A stretch of 23,131 nt of DNA from Planctomycetaceae bacterium (GTDB lineage: Bacteria > Planctomycetota > Planctomycetia > Planctomycetales > Planctomycetaceae), in the NCBI GenBank assembly GCA_947463775.1, contig CANHVD010000011.1:1-23131 (forward strand), read 5' to 3'. Position 1 is the first letter of the stretch; each line of letters opens with the position of its first letter. Below, piece after piece: positions 1 through 7,147 of the stretch. The position numbers were made by a program, and so were the translations under genes. The notes beneath the pieces were generated by a model, which saw nothing but the letters and a program-made list of their open reading frames with translations, made no database searches and was not told the origin of the DNA.

Positions 1-717
1 ACAGCGCACGCGTCAACCTCAGCCAGGGCTGCATCGGTTGAGTTAGCCACGGTCCAGGTGAATTTGGACGAAGGCACAGTTGTCACCAGCTTTGTACAGC
101 CGGCGAATGTTCCTGCTCACCCGCTTGTTTCGGCAGAGCAAATTCTGGCAGTCGTAGAGACACCTGCCGAGCATGCAGAACTTCTGCTGAATGGATTGAA
201 GCATGGTGATTCCCTGGAAACACAATGTCTGGCGGCAACGCTGCTGGGTGATTGTGATCGATCGGACGTTGCGATCAAAGAAGCATTAAAGAAAGCCAAT
301 GAGGCCGCAACAGATGGCTATCTGCGACTCGCCATCTGCGATTCCCGAATCCAGCGGGGCGAGCACGACGAAGCAACTGCCAGGTGCATGATCGAACTAC
401 TGGAAGACTCGCTGCCTGAACTCCAGATTCAGGTTTGTTCCTCAATGCATCACTTTGTGGGAACCGATGCAGAGTCAATGTGTGCCTCAGCACTTGAGTC
501 AGCCTTGCAGAGTGAATCACCAGAGCTTCGGGCGAGTGCGGCGGTAGCGTTGGGAGACTTCCCGAATCTGCCTGAATCCGCGAAAGCCCAGTTGAAGAAA
601 ATGGCCACTTCCGAATCAAAAACACCGGTCGGGGAAGCGGCGGAAACAGCTGTTAGTCGTTTCGAGAACGTTGGCGATTCGAACTCTGCAGAGATACTTG
701 TGATGCCCCGCAAGTAG
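1..717 (+). CDS. HEAT-repeat-like protein, 5'-truncated by the window edge
   Basis: The frame is open from base 1, with no stop before the TAG at 715-717, so this is the 3' part of a longer gene. A GTG at 58 is in frame but has no convincing ribosome binding site and is probably internal. The visible 238 residues are helical and rich in Ala, Glu and Leu. Repeating blocks such as 'LETQCLAATLLGDC', 'LQIQVCSSMHHFV' and 'LRASAAVALGDFP' have the spacing and A/L pattern of HEAT or PBS-lyase-type repeats, which usually form protein-binding scaffolds. No catalytic motif is visible. It is followed on the same strand by a lipoprotein and a polysaccharide export gene, but the 196-bp gap leaves operon membership open. 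The specific role is unknown, and the missing N-terminus may hold another domain. Confidence 0.75.
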   Translation, partial: TAHASTSARAASVELATVQVNLDEGTVVTSFVQPANVPAHPLVSAEQILAVVETPAEHAELLLNGLKHGDSLETQCLAATLLGDCDRSDVAIKEALKKANEAATDGYLRLAICDSRIQRGEHDEATARCMIELLEDSLPELQIQVCSSMHHFVGTDAESMCASALESALQSESPELRASAAVALGDFPNLPESAKAQLKKMATSESKTPVGEAAETAVSRFENVGDSNSAEILVMPRK

Positions 718-913
718 GATTCGCGGCCCGGAATGTCGGTCGCGTTGTAAATAACTCCAGCACTGAGAACTGCATTCAGAATCGCAACAAGGTGACCATT
801 CACTTTGTGTGCGGGTTGGCCAATAAGGCATCGGAGTCGCCCGGATCAAAGATCGAGTACGCCGGTAGCTTGAAAACACGCTGACGAAAGTCGGTAAGAC
901 GGAGATCAGACTT

Positions 914-1540
914 ATGATTCGCAAATCTGCAAAAGCATGGCTCGCATTGTTGCTGGTATCATCAGCAGGATGTAACGCCATTGAAGATCACGTAGTGTCA
1001 TGCGAAACCAGCACGAGAAACATGGTGTTGGCCGAGAAGGGCTGGCTGAACTGGGCCTCCTGTTACAAGAATGTCGATTACAAACTCCACTTTTCCAAAG
1101 GCTTCAAGGATGGATACACAAACGTCCTCGAAGGGGGCAAGGGCTGCCAGCCTACTCTGCCACCTCGATGCTACTGGAAACCTCAGTTCCAGACGCCTGC
1201 CGGCCGAGCAAAGACCAACGCCTGGTTTGACGGTTACTCACATGGAGCGACTGCTGCACAACAGGATGGTTTTGGCAGTTTGCAGCAACTCCCGATCTCG
1301 CCAACCGCTCGCGCCAATTTGATGGCCCGACAGGCACCGCCCTCGGCCGCCTGCTTTGCAGGAATGACAAAGCTGGGGGAGACGGATCCGGTCTACCACC
1401 CGGATGTTCATGGAGGAACCTCAGTGGATGAACCACCGATGGAAATCCTGAAGACACCCGACATTGAGATGCCGCCTGAGTCAAACATTATTGAACCAGT
1501 GCGCCCCTATGACGAAGGCACGCCGCCTGTCGAAGAATAA
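914..1540 (+). CDS. Small Cys-rich lipoprotein of planctomycete type
   Basis: This is a 208-residue protein with a lipoprotein signal peptide: basic start (MIRKSAK), hydrophobic core (AWLALLLVSSAG) and a lipobox-like SSAG-C, giving Cys20 as the predicted lipidated residue. A GGAG lies 9 nt before the ATG. The mature part has a compact aromatic, Cys-containing block at about residues 40-120 with 'GFKDGYTNV', 'GGKGCQPTLPPRCYW' and 'AWFDGYSHGATAAQQDG', followed by an acidic, Pro-rich, probably disordered tail. From memory, planctomycete genomes carry similar small proteins with a 'GF..GY...GG.GC.P..PP..YW...AWF.GY.HG' pattern, often near polysaccharide export genes; I cannot check that here. The next gene, 123 bp downstream, is such an exporter, so an envelope role linked to exopolysaccharide is a reasonable inference. 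No enzymatic function is recognisable. Confidence 0.8.
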   Translation: MIRKSAKAWLALLLVSSAGCNAIEDHVVSCETSTRNMVLAEKGWLNWASCYKNVDYKLHFSKGFKDGYTNVLEGGKGCQPTLPPRCYWKPQFQTPAGRAKTNAWFDGYSHGATAAQQDGFGSLQQLPISPTARANLMARQAPPSAACFAGMTKLGETDPVYHPDVHGGTSVDEPPMEILKTPDIEMPPESNIIEPVRPYDEGTPPVEE

Positions 1541-1663
1541 GATCTAAACGGGCTATTGCCGTACCTCAAAAACAATGATTGACTTCAAAGTAGAAGTGAA
1601 TCTTCAGAGACAGTTCAAGACGTCCAGAGATGACGTATTCCGGGAATCACGGAGAAGACTGCA

Positions 1664-3001
1664 ATGTCACGCTTAAATGAACTTTTCAGCACCGAGTCAG
1701 TTCGAAAAACCATCAGGTCAAAACGCTTTCGACTTATGGGGCTTCTGACGCTGGCCTCCATGGTTCCGGCGGGCTGTCAGACGATCAATGCAGTTCCGGT
1801 CTCGCGTGTACCCGCAGAGATTCTTTCGACGGAACTGAAGGACAACTACAAAGACATCTCCCTGCTTCGCCTTCGACAGGACCCGCCTGACACATATCTT
1901 CTGGGGCCTGGCGACGTTCTTGGCGTGTACATCAAGGGCGTGCTCGGTAGTGAAGAAGAGCTTCCGCCAGTGCACTACCCGGAAGACAGCAATCGTCCGC
2001 CTGCAATCGGCTATCCTGTGCCAATCCGAGAAGACGGCACCCTGGCCCTTCCGATCGTTGATCCGATCAACGTCAAGAACATGTCGCTGGTGGAGGCCAC
2101 GGAAGCTGTCCGAAACGCCTATACGTATCCAAGAGAGATCGTGAAGAAGGGCGAGGAGAGCATCATTGTCACGCTGATCCAGTCTCGCAAAGTTCGAGTT
2201 CAGGTAATTCGCGAAGAATCTGGTGGCACAGAAGGTGTGTCGAAACGTGGGACTGGCAAAGTTGTTGACCTGCCCGCTTATGAAAACGACGTTCTCCACG
2301 CGTTGAATGCAACAGGGGGCATGCCGGGAACCGATGCAAAGAACGAGATCCTGATCTATCGAGGTTTGTTTCAGTCCGGCGTTGAGGCTGACACAGTGCT
2401 GAATCAGGTTTGCCAGAGCAATTGTGATGACGATTGCCTCTGTAACGAAGCACCACTGCCAGATCCTCCGAATGTGACTCGCATTCCATTGCGATACAAC
2501 CCCGCGAATCCTCCATCATTCAACCAGAATGATATCATTCTGAATGATGGTGATATCATCATCATTCGCAGTCGGGACCGTGAAACATTTACAACTGCGG
2601 GAGTTCTTGGCGGCGGCGAGTACCCTCTGCCGCGAGATAAAGACCTTGATATTCTGGGAGCAATTGCGTTGGCTCGCGGTCCCCTCGGCCAGTCAGGCAC
2701 TGGAGTGGGCGCTATTGGCGGGAATGGAGGCGGCGGTGGTGGCAACGGTGGTGGCGGTGGTGGACGCGGCAATGTGAATTGCCAACCGTCCGAAGCGATC
2801 ATCGTCCGTGAACTCCCGTGTGGCAGTTCAATCGCGATGAAGGTCGACCTCAACCGAGCACTCGAGAACCCGTCGGAAAGAGTGCTGATCCAGCCAAATG
2901 ACGTAGTGCTCGTCCGATACACACTTGCTGAGGAAGTTGGCAACGTTCTCCTGAACGCATTCCAGATCAACTACCTGCTGGGCAGTGGAATCAACAACTG
3001 A
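1664..3001 (+). CDS. Polysaccharide export outer-membrane lipoprotein (Wza/SLBB family)
   Basis: This 445-residue protein resembles the Wza/GumB channel lipoproteins that carry capsule or exopolysaccharide across the outer membrane. A lipobox-like VPAG-C predicts lipidation at Cys38. Residues about 75-172 form the polysaccharide export domain ('TYLLGPGDVLGVYI', then 'IREDGTLALPIVDPINV' and 'SLVEATEAVRNAY'). An SLBB-like domain follows at about 176-303 ('LHALNATGGMPG...EILIYRG'; 'DGDIIIIRSRD') and a second at about 308-420 ('FTTAGVLGGGEYPLPRD'; 'IQPNDVVLVRY'). The last 25 residues could be the C-terminal amphipathic helix. Two unusual insertions are present: a Cys cluster at 250-260 (C-x3-C-x3-C-x-C) and an almost pure Gly/Asn run at about 349-369 inside the second SLBB domain. 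GGAG lies 9 nt before the ATG. No chain-length regulator or glycosyltransferase is in view. Confidence 0.9.
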   Translation: MSRLNELFSTESVRKTIRSKRFRLMGLLTLASMVPAGCQTINAVPVSRVPAEILSTELKDNYKDISLLRLRQDPPDTYLLGPGDVLGVYIKGVLGSEEELPPVHYPEDSNRPPAIGYPVPIREDGTLALPIVDPINVKNMSLVEATEAVRNAYTYPREIVKKGEESIIVTLIQSRKVRVQVIREESGGTEGVSKRGTGKVVDLPAYENDVLHALNATGGMPGTDAKNEILIYRGLFQSGVEADTVLNQVCQSNCDDDCLCNEAPLPDPPNVTRIPLRYNPANPPSFNQNDIILNDGDIIIIRSRDRETFTTAGVLGGGEYPLPRDKDLDILGAIALARGPLGQSGTGVGAIGGNGGGGGGNGGGGGGRGNVNCQPSEAIIVRELPCGSSIAMKVDLNRALENPSERVLIQPNDVVLVRYTLAEEVGNVLLNAFQINYLLGSGINN

Positions 3002-3035
3002 TCTTTCAGGTCGCCTTCACGGCAGTAAACCATTC

Positions 3036-3068
3036 CAACAAACCCGCCGCAATCCGGCGGGTTTGTTG
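3036..3068 (+). terminator. Hairpin terminator after the polysaccharide export gene
   Basis: Arms 3036-3048 and 3056-3068 are perfectly complementary over 13 bp (CAACAAACCCGCC / GGCGGGTTTGTTG). One further G-C pair at 3049/3055 leaves a 5-nt loop. The hairpin begins 34 bp after the export gene's stop and lies between two convergent genes. The T tract downstream is poor, so it may act partly as a 3'-end stabiliser or in both directions. Confidence 0.75.
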
Positions 3069-3173
3069 CGTTTCTGCTTCGTCGGCACAGCATCCCGTTC
3101 CATGCAGGTTTGGCTGAAGGCTCTCCAAAAGTCAGACCAGTCGACTGGGGCATTCAGATCCCGTAACCACGGG

Positions 3174-4418
3174 CTATTCAAGCGTCGGCGCAGTGTCATC
3201 TGTTCCCGCCAAAAGCCTTTCCTGAAGGCGATCACCAAGCTGATGCCCGGCTGCGTAGCTCTCAAAGGCCACGGCAACTTCCATCATATTCCTTGGTCGA
3301 TAGCTTGGCTCGCGATCCAGCATCCGATTCAGAAACCCTGCGATACTGAGCGGAAGCGCGGGACAAAGACTCTGAATCTCGGGAACACTTGAATCACGAA
3401 TTGCCATCATCAGCTTCAACGGACTTCGACCTGCCTGCTGAAATGGCGTGACACCCGATAACAGCCGAAACGCAGTTGCCCCCAGTGAGTAAATGTCCGT
3501 AGAACAATCGACGTGATGCGAGTTCGAAAGTTGCTCAGGGGACATGTAATCCAGAGTTCCAAGAGTCTGTCCTTCTTCCGTCAAGGTGCTGTCGCAATCC
3601 AGTCCACGACTGATCGCCACACCGAAGTCCAGAATCTTCACCTGAACACGCCCGTCCGGACTTAATGTCAGCATCAGATTGGACGGCTTGACATCGCGGT
3701 GAATAATCATCTGCTCGTGAGCTGCGTGGAGGCCAATCGCGGCCTGCCGAACAATCTCGCTTACCTCTGCCAGCATCAGCGACTTCCCATTGGACACCAA
3801 CGAGCCGACGTCGATTCCCTGAATGATTGGCATTACAAGATACGACGACTCTTCAGTCATCTCCGAATCAACATACTGCACCATCGCTGGGTGATTCAAC
3901 CGACGAACGCTGCTGATCTCGCGCTGAAATCGAGCCTTCGTCTGGCTTCCTGACCGAACCATGTCCGGAAGCGTCTTCAGGGCATACTCCTGATGACTTT
4001 CACGATCCCTCACACGATAAACCACTCCCATTCCGCCTCGCCCGAGCGTGGAAACGACGTCATAGCGGCCAATCCGCACAGGGTTTACATTAACTCCCTC
4101 GCCAAAAAGATCTCCGCGAAGCCCGCATTCTGCTGCTGATCGGAGTCGTGCTTCCACCTTTGCCGTAAAACTCCTATCAAGATCACTTCGGCTGCGGACC
4201 GCAGAACCAAACTCCGCGGCAATTTCGTCCATTTCCGCTTCAATAGCAGCCTTCGATTTTTGGCAAATAACACAGGGAGAATCCGCCACAGTCTGCGATG
4301 CGTTTATCAGCATCGTCAGAAGACAGTCATGCGTGGTCGGTAGCCCACAGGAGCTGGATCCCATCGTCTTCAAAATGAATTCTCCTTCGAGCGTTCTACC
4401 AATAACCAAGAAATTCAC
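3174..4418 (-). CDS. Cytosolic Hanks-type Ser/Thr protein kinase linked to an ECF sigma factor
   Basis: The kinase domain covers about residues 119-390 and has all core elements: Gly-rich loop GRGGMG (126-131), catalytic Lys148 in 'YALKTL', HRDVKPSN (240-247), DFG (264-266), SPE in place of APE (293-295), DIYSLG (308-313) and the YRP Arg (374). It should be active. No transmembrane segment follows the kinase domain, so it is probably cytosolic, unlike the PASTA kinases of many bacteria. The N-terminal ~115 residues have four Cys (24, 32, 49, 52), including CVIC, but no clear anti-sigma HxxxCxxC motif. The GTG at 4418 overlaps the sigma gene by 23 bp. A TTG at 4373 with AAGGAG 8 nt upstream is a better-supported start and would give a 399-residue protein. 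The pairing suggests a kinase that phosphorylates or controls its partner sigma factor, as inferred for planctomycete sigma/kinase pairs. Confidence 0.93.
   Translation of the reverse strand: MNFLVIGRTLEGEFILKTMGSSSCGLPTTHDCLLTMLINASQTVADSPCVICQKSKAAIEAEMDEIAAEFGSAVRSRSDLDRSFTAKVEARLRSAAECGLRGDLFGEGVNVNPVRIGRYDVVSTLGRGGMGVVYRVRDRESHQEYALKTLPDMVRSGSQTKARFQREISSVRRLNHPAMVQYVDSEMTEESSYLVMPIIQGIDVGSLVSNGKSLMLAEVSEIVRQAAIGLHAAHEQMIIHRDVKPSNLMLTLSPDGRVQVKILDFGVAISRGLDCDSTLTEEGQTLGTLDYMSPEQLSNSHHVDCSTDIYSLGATAFRLLSGVTPFQQAGRSPLKLMMAIRDSSVPEIQSLCPALPLSIAGFLNRMLDREPSYRPRNMMEVAVAFESYAAGHQLGDRLQERLLAGTDDTAPTLE
4382..4387 (-). promoter_or_regulatory. Ribosome binding site favouring an internal TTG start of the kinase
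   Basis: On the minus strand AAGGAG ends 8 nt before a TTG at 4373, which is residue 16 of the longest kinase frame. Neither the GTG at 4418 nor the ATG at 4364 has a Shine-Dalgarno sequence at a usable distance. If it is used, the kinase starts 22 nt after the sigma factor stop instead of overlapping it. Confidence 0.5.
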
Positions 4419-4977
4419 GAAGTCTCGCTACCACTCGAAACCGAGCCTGACGAATTGCGTTTGCCGTCATACTCAAACGCAATGAGATCTCTTCGGGGGG
4501 CAGGCTTTCTACTGTAGACAGCCAGAATGCCTGCCACGTTCTTTCCTCAAAGTCTCCTCGAATCATCTCCGCTGCACGCATCAGAACCTCCCCACCGCCG
4601 TCCCTTCTTTCCGGTGCTGATTCTTCCCGAACCCAGTCGGGAATAGCATTCATTCTGACCATCGTGTCGGTTCCACCAACAGCGTTCACACCATTGCGAC
4701 ACCGTTCAAAGTGCTTCGCGAGACACCGCCTCGTGATCGTCCACAGCCACCCGCGGAAACTATGGTCCGGGCCAAACTGGAGTCGAGAAATCCCGGCATT
4801 AACTCCTCGAAAAACCTCTTGACAGATGTCGGCGGCGTCAGCTTCCTGAAGACCAGCTTTCCGACACCAGGCGGCAACAAGAGGAGTATACAAGTGCAGG
4901 AACGTTCTCCATGCAGTCGCCCCACCGCCCCTGAGGTCGCTTAGCAGCGTCAGTGAAGTTGACCATTGTGATTCCAT
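4396..4977 (-). CDS. ECF-family RNA polymerase sigma factor
   Basis: The 193-residue protein has the two domains of an extracytoplasmic-function sigma factor. Sigma region 2 is at about residues 22-93 ('AWRTFLHLYTPLVAAWC', core-binding 'DICQEVF' at 50-56, and 'SFRGWLWTITRR'). Region 4 is at about 140-192 ('FWLSTVESLPPEEISLRLSMTANAIRQARFRV'), which has the helix-turn-helix that reads the -35 element. I chose the ATG at 4977 because 'MESQWSTSLTLL' is the usual opening of this subfamily; the frame also continues to a TTG at 5007. The linker of about 45 residues is long. No anti-sigma gene is next to it. The following gene is a Ser/Thr kinase that begins within or just after this one, which suggests control by phosphorylation rather than by sequestration. 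Confidence 0.92.
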   Translation of the reverse strand: MESQWSTSLTLLSDLRGGGATAWRTFLHLYTPLVAAWCRKAGLQEADAADICQEVFRGVNAGISRLQFGPDHSFRGWLWTITRRCLAKHFERCRNGVNAVGGTDTMVRMNAIPDWVREESAPERRDGGGEVLMRAAEMIRGDFEERTWQAFWLSTVESLPPEEISLRLSMTANAIRQARFRVVARLREFLGYW

Positions 4978-5236
4978 CAGACACCACGAGTGACCACGTT
5001 CCGCCAAATATGAATACCGCTTAGTATCCGGGCGAACAGCACTCTTCGTCCAACGACTTTAGAGCGTTCTCCCTAAGGAAAAAATTTCCGGCGACAGCAG
5101 GCCGACAGAATGTGAACACCAGACTACGCCTGTGAGACACCGCGGGGGCGAGGGTCTGGAGATGAAGCTTTTGAAGTCTGAACAACACTGAGCTTCAAAC
5201 TCCAGCGGAAGACGTTGCTATTCGCAGCCTTTGCTC

Positions 5237-7147
5237 TTACTCGGCAGGATCGATTTTGTCAGCAACTTCGGGATTTGCTGAAGCCTCACGGTCGCCGGCC
5301 TCGCCAACAGCACTCGACTGTCTCTGCTCACCTTCAGGCTGCCCCGCCTTTTGCGTTAACTCCTGCGACGGATCTGCCTGCGGTGCTTCCGCAGCCGTTG
5401 TCGCGGGTTCCACCGGTTCTGCTGCCGGAGCAGCCTGCTCAATCTTAGCGGCTGGTTCAATCAATTTGCGTTCCCGCAGCGTTTGGCCAAGCTGAAGCTT
5501 CCAAACACCGTCCTGATCTTTGAGCGTCACAAATCGATGCGTCACGCCGACAATTTCAACATTGATTTCTGAAACTGAAAGCTTCTCAGCAACTTTCAAT
5601 TGCTCAGTCTTTCCTGTTCCCTTGTTTCTGAACCAGGCATACCAGACACCGTCTTTCGATAGTGCGGCAGACAGCAACGTCAACGCAGCATTGTCGTCCT
5701 GCACATCCAGGGCGATTTTTCCAGACGCCGACTTCGGTTCTTCTCCCGAATCAGTAACCTTGACCTCGACGTCATATTTTCCCGGAGTAAATGTGCGCGA
5801 CGGGGTCCACTTCAACTGCCCCGTTAGCGCATCAATCGACAAGCCTTCCGGCGCTCCTGCACCCAGCGAATACTTCAAAGACGCAGTCGGACCATCGTCT
5901 GTCGCCGTGGCTGTCCCCGCAAATTCTCGCCCAATCACAACGATGGCTGATTCGGGCAGCGTCAGCACTGGAGGCTGATTATCACTCTTAATCGTGAACT
6001 TCACCTTCGAATTCAACTTGAGTTCTGGATTGCCAGACTGAGTCAACATCACAGTCGTTGCGTATTCTCCTGCTCCCATCGTCTCCGCAGGCTTCCAGGC
6101 AAATTCTCCGGTCGCAGGATTGATCGACATGCCTTCCACAGGTTCCGCGAGCGAAAACTGCGGCTCGCCAAACTCCGGATTAAAGCTCTCCGCTCGCGCC
6201 GTGAACTTGACTTCCTCACCCGGCTTAATCGTTTTGTCGCTAACACCAGCCAGACGCGGATTCCACGTCTTTGGCGGCGACGGTATCACGAAAACTGACC
6301 CTTTCACGAAGTCCGCATACTGCTCCAGTGTCTTCTCCTGACGATCCCATGCCACAGGCAATAGCTCAACTGTGGCCTTCTCGGGATGCGCAGCCGCTTT
6401 GGTTCCGCTGAACCCTCGTTGAACTTTCCACGCTGATTCATCAACAGCTTCAACTCGCAATAACTCCCGCTCAACTCGGACCAGAAACGGCCGGAATGGA
6501 TCTTCGATGATGATCGACTCGTTCGGCACAACACTGATTTCAGCAGCACTCTCGCTGATCCCGCTCGTGATCGTCGTGCGGGGCTGCAGTTCCGTTTTGT
6601 CATCGCCCCCAATGACACTCATTCCTTCGGCTGTGAACGAAACGAGCAGCCGCGGATTTCCCTGAGCACCAGGGCTATCTATTTTCATGGCGGAGATTCG
6701 ATGCAGCATATCCGCCTGATCGAACAGAAAAAGAAATCGTGTCAGCCCCTGAAGATCTGTCTCGGCCTTCTTCACCTCAACGCCAACAGTTCCAAATTCT
6801 TTCTGCTGCGATCTCGCGCCGGGAGTCACCTCAAAGCCTGGACCACTGAAGCCACACTGTCGAGTCAACTCGTGTACCCACTCCCGATACAGGCGTTGAG
6901 CATCGTCCTGATTCTGAGGCAGGCTGATGTATTTCCAGTCATCCAGATTCTTTCGCGCAACCTTGAACTTGATCTCCTGAAGTTTCAGAGATTCATTCTC
7001 GGCGTTGGCCATATTCAGATTTCTCTGCAGGTCGCGAATCGGTTTCATCAGAAACCCGTCCAGCGTCGACCTCAAACTGTAAACGGCAATCGCCGCGACC
7101 AGCCCTGCTGCAAGAATCTTTGTGCGTTTCTTTTCATCCATTTTCAT
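5237..7147 (-). CDS. PilO-like / Ig-like / PilP-like fusion protein
   Basis: This is a 636-residue bitopic protein. A short basic N-terminus precedes one transmembrane helix (about 10-25), a coiled coil (about 36-66) and an alpha/beta domain (about 68-178) that looks like the periplasmic domain of PilO/GspM. Residues 217-265 hold a motif 'VERELLRVEAV...VQRGFSGTKAAAH'. Two cadherin/He_PIG-like Ig domains follow (about 296-387 and 392-484, with 'INPATGEFAWKP' and 'IDALTGQLKWTP'). Next comes a small beta domain at 487-562 ending 'VTLKDQDGVWKLQLGQTL', resembling the HR domain of PilP/GspC. The last ~75 residues are Ala/Glu/Pro-rich and disordered. The ATG overlaps the PilMN stop by one base (TAATG), so the two are translated together. 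The PilO and PilP calls are fold-level inferences; the Ig repeats and the membrane anchor are seen directly. Confidence 0.75.
   Translation of the reverse strand: MKMDEKKRTKILAAGLVAAIAVYSLRSTLDGFLMKPIRDLQRNLNMANAENESLKLQEIKFKVARKNLDDWKYISLPQNQDDAQRLYREWVHELTRQCGFSGPGFEVTPGARSQQKEFGTVGVEVKKAETDLQGLTRFLFLFDQADMLHRISAMKIDSPGAQGNPRLLVSFTAEGMSVIGGDDKTELQPRTTITSGISESAAEISVVPNESIIIEDPFRPFLVRVERELLRVEAVDESAWKVQRGFSGTKAAAHPEKATVELLPVAWDRQEKTLEQYADFVKGSVFVIPSPPKTWNPRLAGVSDKTIKPGEEVKFTARAESFNPEFGEPQFSLAEPVEGMSINPATGEFAWKPAETMGAGEYATTVMLTQSGNPELKLNSKVKFTIKSDNQPPVLTLPESAIVVIGREFAGTATATDDGPTASLKYSLGAGAPEGLSIDALTGQLKWTPSRTFTPGKYDVEVKVTDSGEEPKSASGKIALDVQDDNAALTLLSAALSKDGVWYAWFRNKGTGKTEQLKVAEKLSVSEINVEIVGVTHRFVTLKDQDGVWKLQLGQTLRERKLIEPAAKIEQAAPAAEPVEPATTAAEAPQADPSQELTQKAGQPEGEQRQSSAVGEAGDREASANPEVADKIDPAE

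Noticed and set aside
58..60. GTG as the start of the first gene
   Set aside because: The frame is open to the left window edge, and no Shine-Dalgarno sequence precedes the GTG, so the gene is more likely truncated by the window.
2404..2970. Minus-strand frame of 188 codons with a Pro-rich run
   Set aside because: It is the antisense shadow of the Gly-rich region of the polysaccharide export gene.
5161..5200. Possible terminator after the PilO-Ig-PilP gene (TTTGAAG / CTTCAAA)
   Set aside because: A 7-bp A/T-rich stem with a 16-nt loop and no T tract is too weak to call.
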